A stretch of 64,000 nt of DNA from Cephalotus follicularis (taxonomy: Eukaryota > Streptophyta > Magnoliopsida > Oxalidales > Cephalotaceae). This document shows positions 37,601 to 48,117 of this stretch, piece by piece. The translations under genes and the position numbers were made by a program. The notes beneath the pieces are model-generated. The model saw only the letters and a list, made by a program, of their open reading frames with translations, made no database searches and was not told where the DNA came from. The stretch spans positions 301,817-365,816 of the forward strand of contig BDDD01000428.1 in the NCBI GenBank assembly GCA_001972305.1, written 5' to 3'. Every line of letters begins with the position of its first letter. The first letter of the stretch is position 1.

Positions 37601-38662
37601 GGCCATATTGTGTAATTCTTTTTGATGAGATTGAGAAGGCGCATTCTGATGTATTTAATGTGCTCCTTCAAATTTTGGATGATGGGAGAGTTACAGACTC
37701 ACAGGGTCGGACTGTGAGTTTCACCAACACTATCATAATTATGACTTCAAATGTGGGTTCACAGTACATACTTGATACAGATGATGACACCTTACCGAAG
37801 GAGATGGCTTATGAAACAATCAAAAAACGTGTGCTAGATGCTGCAAGATCAGTCTTTCGCCCCGAGTTCATGAACCGTGTTGATGAATATATAGTATTCC
37901 AGCCTCTAGACCGTCATCAGATAAACACTATTGTGAGGTTACAGGTATGTTCCTCCATGATATTTACTATGCTTAATTTGTGTTCGCTACTTTTTGATGT
38001 TTAGCTTATTTTTTGAGGGGGAGAGTTCCTCCTGGGTCAAATTGCAACTCATATTGTATTCAGTTGACAATTCTCCTAAATATCATGTTTGGTTCGACCA
38101 ATATGTATTCAGTTGTCAATTCTCCTAAATATCATGGTTGGTTCGACCAATATTGGACCACGACGGCCAATCATCTTGAATCCGTGAAATTAGGATCATA
38201 CCTTTAGTAGTAACACCCACCCACCAAGTATGTGACATTATTTTAGATGTCGTTAAAGCCTGGGTCTTTTTGTCACTGTATATGATATTATCAATCATCA
38301 TGTCTTACCTTATTTTATGTCTATTACAGTTGGAAAGAGTGCAGGAGAGAATTGCAGATCGGAAGATGAAACTCCAGGTGACAGATGCAGCTGTTGAGCT
38401 TCTTGGAAGTCTTGGGTATGACCCCAACTATGGTGCTAGGCCAGTCAAGCGGGTTATCCAGCATTATGTTGAAAATGAACTTGCAAAAGGCATTTTGAGA
38501 GGAGAGTTTAAGGAAGAAGACACCGTATTAATAGACACAGAGGTAACAGCCTTCGCTAACGGTCAACTCCCCCAGCAGAAGCTAGATTTTAAGAGAGTAG
38601 TTGATACTGATTCAGATTCTCAGGCACCAGAAGGCCAAGAAGTTCTTTCAAAGACTCTATAA
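22644..38662 (+). CDS. CLPB3: Chloroplast ClpB/Hsp100 disaggregase (CLPB3 type)
   Basis: AAA+ unfoldase that, with Hsp70, rescues aggregated proteins in the plastid stroma; in Arabidopsis CLPB3 is needed for chloroplast development and heat acclimation. Exons: 22644-22895, 28282-28500, 29600-29837, 29956-30151, 30584-30638, 30736-30886, 31190-31498, 36546-36811, 37018-37944, 38330-38662. All junctions are GT-AG and keep frame, giving about 981 aa (the Arabidopsis protein is about the same length). Exon 1 encodes a Ser/Arg-rich, acid-poor chloroplast transit peptide ending near VRCEASS. Then come the Clp N-domain repeats, NBD1 with Walker A GEPGVGKT (about residues 290-297) and ILFIDEIH, the coiled-coil M domain (exons 8-9), NBD2 with GPTGVGKT (about 693-700) and [11 protein letters not shown], and a C-terminal domain. 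No inactivating change was seen. Introns 1 and 7 each hold a retroelement of more than 4 kb on the opposite strand. Confidence 0.95.
23167..23528 (-). repeat. 3' LTR (left copy) of the intron-1 Copia element
   Basis: 362 bp, nearly identical to 27742-28103. On the minus strand it starts TGTCAAAATT and ends TTTTTGTTA, so the termini are TG...TA rather than the canonical TG...CA. The left flank AATCC (23162-23166) matches the right flank of the whole element. It contains TTCTAGAA at 23467-23474, a heat-shock-element-like core. Confidence 0.92.
23536..27647 (-). pseudogene. Copia gag-pol polyprotein, disrupted
   Basis: A single gag-pol reading frame starting [10 protein letters not shown] at 27647. 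Domains in order: Gag with zinc knuckle [14 protein letters not shown]; protease [13 protein letters not shown]-pre-integrase WHARLGHVG; integrase core from HADLMGP with a D...D...E layout (D in RVDDFS, then RIDNGGEF, then QQNGVTERK); reverse transcriptase [11 protein letters not shown]; RNase [11 protein letters not shown] and LSSTEAKY. It is broken by one missing base at about 27357-27359, which shifts frame in Gag, and by in-frame stops TAG near 24364-24366, TGA near 24203 and TAA at 23767-23769. It cannot make a full polyprotein, so the copy is presumed non-autonomous. Confidence 0.93.
27742..28103 (-). repeat. 5' LTR (right copy) of the intron-1 Copia element
   Basis: 362 bp, paired with 23167-23528. 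It directly abuts the tRNA-Met-type primer-binding site on its left and the target duplication AATCC on its right. The same heat-shock-element-like TTCTAGAA occurs at 28042-28049. This LTR would hold the element promoter, which drives transcription leftward, antisense to ClpB. Confidence 0.92.
29168..29410. repeat. Possible LTR remnant in ClpB intron 2
   Basis: Starts TGTTAGGAATAAACAACA and contains a segment (ACAATTTATGTGGTTTACCC and following) that resembles LTR sequence common in plant Copia families. The right end is not clear, no target duplication was found and no coding part is present, so it may be a decayed solo LTR. Confidence 0.3.
31527..31678 (-). repeat. 3' LTR (left copy) of the intron-7 Copia element
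   Basis: About 150 bp. On the minus strand it begins TGTTAATGTAC at 31678, right after a purine-rich tract (TTGAGGGGAGG, 31679-31689) that serves as polypurine tract. It matches 35758-35879 over its inner part. It starts only 28 bp downstream of the exon-7 splice donor. Confidence 0.75.
31998..32433 (-). repeat. Tandem duplication of an RNase H segment inside the Copia element
   Basis: The stretch 31998-32220 is repeated at about 32221-32433 with roughly 10% differences and small gaps. Both copies begin CCTGTTTA(A/G)CCATTGCTCT and end near GGGGAAGACT. The second copy is a diverged RNase H fragment, so the duplication happened inside or before this insertion. Confidence 0.8.
35758..35879 (-). 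repeat. Truncated 5' LTR (right copy) of the intron-7 Copia element
   Basis: 122 bp matching the left LTR from its inner edge to CTAAGT. The outer part with the TGTTAATGTAC terminus is missing, showing a deletion at this end of the element. Confidence 0.75.
36203..36244. repeat. 14-bp tandem repeat, three units
   Basis: GTTTAACCTTACAC occurs twice and GTTTAACCTTGCAC once in direct succession, in ClpB intron 7 between the retroelement and exon 8. It is a minor tandem repeat with no evident function. Confidence 0.85.
38056..38153. repeat. 49-bp tandem duplication in ClpB intron 9
   Basis: Two adjacent copies with a 49-bp period (38056-38104 and 38105-38153), both starting GTATTCAGTTG and containing CTCCTAAATATCATG, with very few differences. 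It is a recent local duplication within the intron and does not touch the splice sites. Confidence 0.85.
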
Positions 38663-39334
38663 ATGGTTGGCGGTTTAGTTCTACTTAAAAGGTTTTGCAC
38701 AAATTTTGTGTGGAAATACTTACTGTTAAATAACTAAATGAATTCTATCGTGTACATCACACGTCTCTTATAAGTATATCACAGTTCCGAGAATTTGAGT
38801 TGTATTATTATTGTAACTAGCTAACCCAGTTTTGGAAAAAACTAAATGTACTCTTTTTATGATTTGTCTAAGGGGGGATTATATTGATGCAGTGTGTTTT
38901 TATCTAGAGCATGTAGATGGGTCATATCATGTATAAAAGAAATAAAGCCAAGGAATATAACCAAGATGGTAAAAGTGTAAAATCATTGAAGATGGCTAAT
39001 TTGTTGTTGCTGCATGGGCTGAGCAGGAGCAGTGGAAAAATATGGGAAATTAAGATTGGACAGTATAGGCAAATAATGATTGGATATGGAATACAAGATA
39101 CACTGAGTACATGAAAGAACATATGTACAGTTTGTAGATTGATATATAGAAATAGTTATGTTTGATTGTGGCTACATCTGTATCTTAAAAACAACTCACT
39201 TCAATTCTCTGACTCCATTATACATGAACATTTGGGGAGAAGTATATGCATGTACATGCCTAAATGCCTGTGTAGTGAATGTCTTCATTTCTTTGCACGA
39301 AAGTTGGTACAGCAACAAATAGGCAATTGCTAAA
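38663..39334. other. Convergent 3' flanks of ClpB and the PPR gene
   Basis: 672 bp separate the two stop codons of the convergent genes. It should hold both 3' UTRs and their poly-A signals. No other structure was seen. Confidence 0.6.
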
Positions 39335-41500
39335 TCATCTGTAAAGATAACCTTTTTTTCTTTTTGGATATTTCTGTAAGTTCTGAAGCATCAATGCCCA
39401 TGTCTTGCCATCAGGCTTGAGACCATTCTTGCACATTCTTGTGTACAGACCTCTTGCTGACTCTACCCTGCCTCTTAAACACATTCCCTGAATAGCAGCA
39501 TTATAAAGAGATGGATCGGATGCAACTTGCTGCAAACTCAAAAACATAGGTGTTACATACAAAGACTTGGGAATAAAACGGCCACAACAGAATCAAATTG
39601 CTATAGCACTTCTCAAATTCCACAAAAGAGAAAATGTTAACAGATGCTAAGTCGGTTAATTTTTTTTTAATCAATTTTATTATAGGTTATCAGAAAAATA
39701 TCCCTTAAAAAGAGTTCGGATCTTGTCAATAACTTCTTGAAGAGTATATTAGTTAAGAAGCAAAACTAAGTTAAATAACACAACATTTATTTAGAGCATA
39801 GGAGTAGTATAAATGGTTTAGACATTTTAACTTACATCTAGAATTTCTTCCACTTTGTTCCAAAGAGATCCCCAAACGCAGCTTCTTATCAGTGACAAGT
39901 GAGTAAACGTGTCCGGAGAGCACTTACGGTGCACCATATGCTCAAAAACTTGCAGGGCAACTTTTGGCTTCCTTGCTGTCTCACAAGCACCAATAACAAG
40001 ATTATAAGATGCAGTTGGGACTGACAGTCCTGAAGTTTCCATCTGCCATAAAAGCTGCAGAGCCCTCTCCCATGAACCAAGCTTCTGGCATGATGTTAAA
40101 ACAGTGTTGTACATATGTATATTTAATTGTGAATTTTGTTCTCTTTTTATGCTCTCAAAGAAGTGAATAGAATCAGAAAGGCGATTTGCCCGGTACAAAG
40201 CACAAAGAAGTGCATTCCATGTATACTCATCTGGTTGATAACCCATATTAGTCATATTATCATACACCTTAAATGCTAAGTTGACCTTCCCCGCTTTTCC
40301 AAGGCAATTTATCACAGAATTCCATGCAACTTGATTTGGCTTCAACCCATTTTTCAACATACTTTGAAAGACATTTAATGACAAATCCCACTTCCCCTCC
40401 TTCGAGCATGCACTTATCACAGCCTGCATTGTGTCACTCCCTGGCTTTAGTCCACTCTGTAACATCTCATTGTAAGCATCAATAGCCAATTCGTTTTGAC
40501 AACAACGAACAAAAGTGCAAACTAACAGACTATAAGTAACTCGTGTTCCAATTACTCCACTTTCCTTCATACATGTCCAAATTCTCTCAGTTTCAACCCA
40601 ATTGTTCACCCTAGCACATATAGCTATTATTGTGTTGTACACAATTACATCAAAGTCCTTATGTATAGAATACCCTTCTGATTCTGCAAAGATACCAAGG
40701 GCTGCCTCATAACCTTGTGTACTTGCAACTGCTTTAAGTACTAAGCTATACGTATGCCCTGTAGTGATTTCATTTTTCTTCATAAAAGAAAAAACCCTCA
40801 AGGCATCATCAAGCCGCTTATTTCTCAAGAGGCACGATAGCAGAGAATTACAGCCATGTACATTGGGCCTTAGACCTGCCAACTCCATTGACTTATGCAA
40901 CTCGAGTGCACTTCTAACCTTGTTGGATCTACTAAGCATCAACATCCTTCTCGATAACTCCTCTTCATCTGTTTCCTCTAAAAAATGTGTTTTATTTTGA
41001 TTTTCAAGTGCAGTGACGACATTTTCCAATACTGATGGAGATTGACTAACACTTCGAGGTTCAATATCTGAGGGAGGACCAAACACCAAATCTCCCCAGG
41101 GAGGCAACAAATCTTTTCTTTCTCTTATAACTGAATTGGTTTCATCTTCCTTTTCTTCCGAAACCATTTTGGATTCAATAGTAGCAACCATGTTGGAAAC
41201 CATGTGTGAACTATCCATCCAAGAGGATCCTGATAGCGTATCCATTGGCAAGATCTTCAATTGTATAGAACCAAGCCAGGCACGCCCATTAACTGGTAAA
41301 GAAGTTACCTCCAGTCCTCGCACTCTCACCCGCCTTCTGTTCAATTTTATAGCTAAACTTCGACAGCAACAATTATGATAAGTTGTCCTACAAAGTCTAT
41401 CTCCACAACTACTTGTGCTTGAGATATACAAACTATGTTGACAAGAAAACCCATTTGATGTTATGATAACTGAAATTGAATTCCTGATTACGTCTCCCAT
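39335..41500 (-). CDS. PPR protein (P class), possibly EMB2076/At3g29290-like
   Basis: Pentatricopeptide repeat protein, presumably organellar and RNA-binding. Two exons on the minus strand: 41500-39836 (555 codons) and 39529-39335, joined through a GTAAGT donor and a TTTGCAG acceptor without frame change, giving 619 aa. The N-terminal 180 residues are variable and basic-rich, consistent with a transit peptide plus a spacer. Regular 35-residue repeats follow, such as GLRPNVHGCNSLLSCLLRN, GLKPNQVAWNSVINCLGKAG and GYQPDEYTWNALLCALYRAN, the pattern of P-class PPRs. The last exon supplies one more repeat (DPSLYNAAIQGMCLRGRV) and a basic tail. No E or DYW domain. From memory it resembles the Arabidopsis embryo-defective PPR EMB2076, which I could not check. 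No internal stops. Confidence 0.88.
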
Positions 41501-41750
41501 AATTAAACCCCAAAAGGGAAATTAAACAAATGGCATGGAGATATACTTAAACTCAATTCAATTTTAAGGTGTTTAAGATAATAACTGACTTCAAGAGCAA
41601 AAAATAGTTGCAGAAAACTATTGAAGTGACTTGTAATAACAACAGTATCAACTTGCCCAGTCAAAGCAAAACGCTAAAGCAATGCTTGAAATTAAACAGA
41701 ATCACCATATTTCGTCACACCCACCAAAAAAGTGATGAACTTTGGTGCTT

Positions 41751-41793
<43 letters not shown>

Positions 41794-42472
41794 TGGGGTT
41801 CTTGTGTATCTTCAAAAGAAATCCAAATGGAGAAGACCCAATCAAAGTCGGGTTAACTTACATGTATGCAGCATACGACACCAGTGGCTAGAGTGTCTGC
41901 ATAAAGACTATAATTTTAAATGCAAAAACATAAAGACACACAACACTTGGATAGAGCAACTCACCTGAAGGCACAGGAATGAATTCCCCAAAATAGTCTT
42001 TTGCTAGTGACTAGTGAAGTGAGTGAGCAAGAGAGAGTGATTTTTTTAATTTTTGTAATATTACCATATTTGATATTAGCTGTACAAACGACGCCGTGTT
42101 TCTTTCTCACTACTACCCTGCATTTTTTTACATTTTTGCCCCTCTCTCTCAAGAACTTCTCTCGCAAGCCTCTTAAAACTTCCCTCTTTAAAGTTTCTCT
42201 CTTTAAAAGTTTAAAGACTCTAAACAATCTCTCTGCGTGTACATACAGAGCGAAAAGGCACTTCTTTCTTTAAGGATTTTTTAGTTAATGGGTAATTTCA
42301 CACTTTGCCTTTCTCCTTAGTTAATGGGTAGATGATAGATATTGATTCTGTGCTTACAATTATATTTTTTGTCTAAAAAGTTTTGGCCTTTTCTATTTAC
42401 TTATATATAGATATTGTAGCAGAGGCAGGTAAAGGAGTAGAATCGAAGAAAGAGAAGAAGGTTGAGAAGAAA
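41501..42472. promoter_or_regulatory. Bidirectional promoter region between the PPR and small-protein genes
   Basis: 972 bp separate the two divergent start codons. It contains a (GA)n microsatellite of about 35 bp (about 41755-41790) on the PPR side. A minus-strand GTGAGT donor ends at 41964, suggesting a 5'-UTR intron for the PPR gene. Transcription of both genes probably starts within the few hundred bases around 42000-42400. No TATA box stands out. Confidence 0.5.
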
Positions 42473-44861
42473 ATGGAAGGAGTGGCATCAATAGCACTGC
42501 TTCCATGTGGCTCCATTTCTGGTCACTTCATTCAACTTCCTCACTCCATTTGCTATGGCCTTCATGGCACTGGTATTGCGGTCTTGTTAGCTCTAAAGTT
42601 AGCTTGTATTCGGTTTGGGTTTTCTTTGGATTTTCTGTTTCGATAATGTTTGTTCGTTTTCTATTATAGTTTTAGTAAGTATAAACCTGGGTTTAAAATG
42701 TCTTGCTTCTTTGAAATGAAACCAGTAGGTGACATTATGGAATGTCAAATTTGTGCCTCTAATTTCCTCTTAGCTCTCTTCAATTTGGGTCAATCTGAGA
42801 GAATCATGGAAAACTTCAATCAGGGAGCATTATCCGTGAGGAGTGACTGCTGTACTCATCTGATATATAGTTGAGACTAACAATTAATGCTAATGGATCC
42901 ATGGGTACCCTAGGTGCATAGGGTAGATGAATTTAATCAGTTCATATCTCCTCCCTGGTTGGCTATTTACGAAACCATAAGGTCCCTTGGCCCACTTAAT
43001 CCTGTTTTCAGTTCTGTTTAGAAACTTTTTCTCCTATGGCTTCTTCTACTTTACATAATACATGATTTATGTTTCTTTCTTCTTCTTCTTCTTCTTTTCT
43101 CTCTATTTAATGGTGACAGAATTAGCATGTGAAAGGGAGTGCAGCAGGGGTGAGGACTACCGCCTGATCAAGCTCACAATCATAGACTACAGTGTAAGAG
43201 CTGTTTGTTTGTTTTTTTTTTTCTCCTCCTTTTGCCCCCCTTTTAATGCCCTCTTTTCCTTCGCTTTCTTGTTTTTATCATATTTGTACTTGCATACCGT
43301 CAGATATCTCTACTTTTTAAATTTACATTACCTCCTAATGAATTTTGAAACATAACAGAGTAAGAAAGAACAATCTGTAGTAGTGGAGTGTAAAGGTCAT
43401 GATGCTGCTCGGATCCATAACGTTGATCATGCTCATGGGTAAGCCATCTTGAAGTGACTTGCGGATTGTCAAAATAAACCATGTTCTTGGGGCATTCACT
43501 CTCTAGCTTCGTAATGTTTTGAGTTGAAAGTAAAAACTTAATACTGGTTTTCATTTTGTTATGCATGAGCTACGTATTAATCTAATACTCTTTTGAAATC
43601 TGAAAAGTAGGAAAAATTAGAGCATCCGAGGAAGAAACAACGAATGTAAATTCCACCTGAAAAAGTTGACCATTTAATGTAATGAATTACACAAACTATA
43701 TTTCTCAAGAATTACTTTTGGGGATCAATTTTATCTGCAATTATGAGCATCACGTTTATTATTTACCTATGAATGAACAATTGGTGTAAGAGTGCAAATC
43801 ATATCTCTTGTTCGCATTTATTTATTGACAGTTGGGAGAAGGACGTTGTGGGTATGGTTGAAGAAAAGCAAGGGAAGAACAAAATATTGGTCTCTTTTGA
43901 GTGTGAGACACTGAAAGCTGAGAAAGCAGCAGAAGACCATATCAGGCTGTACATGCCCAAGTTAGTTGGCCAAGATGCTGCTGTTGGTATGCTATGCTGC
44001 CTTTCTTGTTCACTTGTTTATTACTTTGATGAAAAAGGTTTAGTTGACGAATCAAAGTCCTGGATTCCTTGAAACCTCGCAGCTTTCCATGCTGAATCAT
44101 TTAATAGGAATCATGTTGATAGTCCTTTCCATTTGACTCTTGATAATGGTACTGCATCCCTCTCTCTTCGTGGCCAACATAATCGTCTTTTGAAACAGAA
44201 AAGTTGGAAATGATTAGTATAAAGTTTTATATGGGTCTTTGCCATCTTGATTTTGAATTGTGTTAATATCCTAACTTCAAAGAATATATTTTCAAGGTAA
44301 GAACTTTCCTTTACATTTGCTTCTGTCTTGGTTTTTTCATGTGAGACAAACAATCAGAGCTTGAATCTTTAATCTTTTGTGTGAAGAAAAATGGATGCGA
44401 AACTTCTAAAATCTGAAAAATTAACTGTATTTTTATCTTACAACATAGTTCATACGACTTATTCAAAGGATACCAGCATTTCCAGGATTAACTTTGGCAA
44501 ATCATGTCCAGTAACTTAAGGTAGATATATTTTCAAGAAAAGGTCTCGTAGATATATTTTCAAGTATGTATGTTTATTAATAATGTACCATATATATTTT
44601 CAAGTATATATGCTTGTTAATAATGTACCATATACCTACCTTAACTTCTAGTTGAACCGTTGCCTAACCGATATATTGGGCGGGCTATTTTTATACTTAG
44701 CTTTTGTGTTAACGTACAGCTTGGAGTGCCTTGTTGAATCCTCTATTATCTGTGCAGTTAACGTCGGCCGTATGAGCATTTCTGGGTTGAACTTTGATGC
44801 AGAAGAAGATGACTTGAAGCAGAATATAGAATCTGTTTATTATGACTCTGGAAACTTGTGA
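42473..44861 (+). CDS. Conserved-looking small plant protein of unknown function
   Basis: Exons: 42473-42572, 43120-43193, 43359-43438, 43832-43986, 44758-44861, all GT-AG and in frame, giving 170 aa. I do not recognise a named domain. Visible features: start MEGVASIALLPCGSISGHFI, a Cys-containing stretch ELACERECSRGEDYRLIKL, a charged middle (VVVECKGHDAARIHNVDHAH), WEKDVVGMVEEKQGKNKI, and an acidic C-terminal end (NFDAEEDDLKQ). There is no signal peptide, membrane segment or transit peptide; it is predicted soluble. The consistent frame across five short exons argues that it is a real gene. The last exon overlaps a short tandem duplication that appears to set the stop codon, so the C terminus may differ from relatives. 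Confidence 0.8.
44552..44631. repeat. 40-bp tandem repeat in the last intron of the small-protein gene
   Basis: Two adjacent units (44552-44591 and 44592-44631), each starting ATATATTTTCAAGTAT and ending AATAATGTACCAT, with a partial third copy just upstream (from about 44524). AT-rich and intronic. Confidence 0.8.
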
Positions 44862-44901
44862 TGCAAAAGAGGATGACTTAAAGCAGGATTATATGATCTG
44901 A
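44790..44901. repeat. Tandem duplication spanning the stop codon of the small-protein gene
   Basis: The segment from 44790 (AACTTTGATGCAGAAGAAG...) recurs from about 44853 (AACTTGTGATGCAAAAGAGG...) with a period near 62-63 bp. The second copy has one extra base at its start, which turns the frame into TTG TGA and ends the protein at 44861. Confidence 0.75.
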
Positions 44902-47362
44902 TCATGAATGATTCGGCTGTCTCGGTCTCTCTAGTTTGTAGCTGAACTGGGCTGCTCTTGCTTCTATGAACCAATTTCTGATTTTGTCCAGTTCATATTG
45001 AGCTGTTCTAATTTTCCACGGTTTGTGTTTGTGTTTTTAACGTTTATTTGATAATTTTTTAAGCTAAGAACTTTATTTTTTGTATTTAATTTTTAATGGT
45101 AATCATATCAATTAAAAATTTGTTTTTTTAAAAAAAATTGATTTTAATCAAAAAATAAAAATATTAAAAGTTAAAAGTTAAAAAACTAACACCGATGATT
45201 CTTAAACTGGTCATATTTCTTATATACGCTAATTATACCATGTGATTTATTCATTGGTTTAATAGTAGGTAGTCATGTATGTATTACCGTTAGTTCATGG
45301 ATAGCAAATACCAACTAATCACTCTACTAATATGTTTACAACAACTACTCATACAAATTAAATCCTCTAATCAATATACCTTAAGGAATGTTTTAAATCA
45401 ACTATAATGTTAAATAAATTTCTCAATATTTTAAATCAAATACAACGTAATGCACGGAAGGGAACAAAACTCTTACCTAATACTATTATTATTGGTTTGT
45501 GCATGACAACTTGGACACTAAACTAAGTAGAAGCAAAAATCTCTCATGTTCAAGAGTTTGTCAAGGCAATGATGATGAACATAATTGAGGAAGATTAATC
45601 ACCTCACCAAAATAATGTGTTTAAGCTTGGATCCTTTTCTTGTATAGCTTTTTCTGGGTGTACCCACCAGAATGATGAAATGACAAATATATTATCGGCC
45701 TCAATCCGGTGAGCCTTAAAACCAAGTGTTTGCCAGTGCACTTCCACAGTAGAAGATCCCAATTGAGAAAATAAGACGCATTATGAACAATGTGGTATCA
45801 GGATTAAATGACAAAAAAACAAAATCTGAAAGAAGCACACAATTACTATGGCAAAGAATAGGGGAACTGGAAAGAACCCGAATCAGGAAAAGATATGCAC
45901 ATGATTGAGAATTGAATATCACTGGCACTGCATGCGCCAATGAATACAAATTTATGACCCTACGCCAGAATGAAGTTGAATGGAGATGGGCAAACAAAGA
46001 ACACCATCATCATTCACAAGAAGAAATCATAATTTATATAAAGTAGATAATTTGAGCTCAAGCTGTCAGAAGTTTAAGCACAAAAGCAAAGAATAGTATC
46101 TCCAACAAGCTCTGGCATCAGTGTTAAACATCTTTACAACACCATTAAATAAATGTCAGTAGCTTAAGTTATCGACAACAAACTTCTCCTTGATGCCGGT
46201 GGAGTGTCACTTAAATTTATTAACCCCTGCCGCAGCTCAAAGCACATGTAACAAGAGGAAACTTATTATAACTGTATATACTAAGAACATCTCTAATATG
46301 TTTGATCTTCAAACTTTTAAATTTGAAGCAGAAACAAGATCTGTGTATGAATTATTGCAGATACCAATCCACCATCAAACACAAGTCAGCCACATAAATG
46401 TACATGGTATGTAACGTGTTCACATTAGCAACTTGTTAGGTAATTCGAGAAAAAAATGGTCAGCAACTGCTTCTAACCCCTCACTGGAGAACTTTTGGTT
46501 AGGGGAAAGAATAAGAAGCAGCATGTGCTTCAAACTGTCGATGGAATTGTGATAATTGATGTAAAGTTCCCTGAAACAGAGTTGACTAAACAGCCTATCA
46601 TGTGTCTATACATAAGACCCACGAGGAGAAGGAAAATCCAAGCCTGGGGATAAGGAAATAATACACTTGTGACATAAATTACTAATATTTTCAAGGTATG
46701 AAAAAATAAATACTACCTAACAGGAGTTAATATATACTGTTTAACACAACTAAATGATGGAAAGAGTATATATTTCTCAAATCATACCAAGTGAGATTCT
46801 TTAATAGAAATTTCAAGATTTAAATACATCATTTATTTCTTGCAACAAAAGGTTAGCTTTTCTGCATGCTATCACAAGGTTGTCACAGAAATTGACTGCT
46901 AAGGGCAAAATTCACCTACATCACCTTACGCCGAACCAAAAATTTATCATGGCAAAATTTTCCCAAAACAGTCACTCACTCTCCGGCTGTACACTTCCAG
47001 TGTAAACAGGTTGTTCCAGCCAGTTTTTCTTTTAGGCACTTTTCTGTATAGCACAAATAGATTAAATTAATTCCTTGAGTTCTATGTTGAGGTCTCATTT
47101 AATTTTTGTAATATCAACTGACTCTGCATGATATTTCCAAATTTGAAAGCAATGTCATAACTCATTCACTGGTAAGCCAGAAAATAACAAAGGAAAGTAC
47201 TAGCCCTTTCAACATCATTAACCACAAATGGTATCATTTTTCCCTAGGGTGAAGTAATTTGAATGTCAATGTGCAGTACTTAAACCCACTAAATTTTAAC
47301 CCACTTATGCTAATGACATAATATACGCTTGCTATGAAAGTACCTGCGTTCTGATCCACCTT
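44862..47362. other. Intergenic DNA between two convergent genes
   Basis: About 2.5 kb, AT-rich, with only chance reading frames. It should include the 3' UTR of the small-protein gene on the left and of the F-box gene on the right. I see no RNA gene or transposon ends. Confidence 0.5.
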
Positions 47363-48109
47363 TCACTCCAACTCAGATAACTCTTCTGAATCAGACAATG
47401 GTAAGAGGGTGCAGATGCCAAGCATATGCCCATTGAGGCACACATAATACTCGATGCAATCTTCATAAGCACCCAACCTGCAGCTGGCACTCTGTGGTAT
47501 CATTTTAGATTGCAGCATGCTCCACAACTTTGCCTTGCAATAAGGGCACACCTCTGTTGGATGAAATTGGGCCTTCTTTTTAATCAGCATCTTGCGAACC
47601 TTTGACATTGAGAATGACTTAAACACTCCCCGGAAGAATCCCACATCCCCCTCCTCACCTTGGTCTAGATGTTCACAAGGGTCGGAGACATACAAAACAT
47701 CTGTTCTGCATTGTCGCAAAAGAAAGCTCTTCCCTGATGTCCTAGAGAAACGGGTCCTGTAGACAAAGTGACCAGGTATTTGAATGCTATTGAACAAGCC
47801 ACCAGTGGTACATCCTGAACAGTATATAAGCAGCTTTCCAAGTGCTCTCCAGTTCCCATCAACACTGTGACTCCCACTAGACTGCAGATCAAGCATCATC
47901 TTTGGGGCCCTTGTTCGGCAAAACTCCTTCCATAGCACGCGTTTGGCAAGATCATCAAACCATTTGCATACACAGGACAGAGTGGCAATCAACTTGGGAT
48001 TCCAACGCAATTGTTGAAACACGAGGAAAATTACATCTTCGCTTAGATGTCCTTTTGTACATCGACAGCTTGCTGAGTGTATGCAGCGATACTGCTTTGT
48101 TAGAATCAT
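47363..48109 (-). CDS. EDL3-like: EID1-like F-box protein
   Basis: Substrate-adaptor F-box protein of the EID1/EID1-like family; known members act in phytochrome A signalling (EID1) or ABA and flowering control (EDL3). From ATG 48109 it encodes 248 aa: MILTKQYRC, then the F-box LSEDVIFLVFQQLRWNPKL with CVCKWFDDLAKRVLWKEFC, then conserved WRALGKLLIYCSGC, FRGVFKSF, the CPYCKAKLW motif and an acidic tail SDSEELSELE. The frame is open further up to 48175, but a strong splice acceptor (CCTTTTTTACTAG) ends at 48118, nine bases before ATG 48109. I therefore treat the upstream 22 codons as intron and start at 48109. Assignment to EDL3 rather than EDL1/2 is tentative. Confidence 0.9.
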   Translation of the reverse strand: MILTKQYRCIHSASCRCTKGHLSEDVIFLVFQQLRWNPKLIATLSCVCKWFDDLAKRVLWKEFCRTRAPKMMLDLQSSGSHSVDGNWRALGKLLIYCSGCTTGGLFNSIQIPGHFVYRTRFSRTSGKSFLLRQCRTDVLYVSDPCEHLDQGEEGDVGFFRGVFKSFSMSKVRKMLIKKKAQFHPTEVCPYCKAKLWSMLQSKMIPQSASCRLGAYEDCIEYYVCLNGHMLGICTLLPLSDSEELSELE

Positions 48110-48117
48110 TTCTCCAA

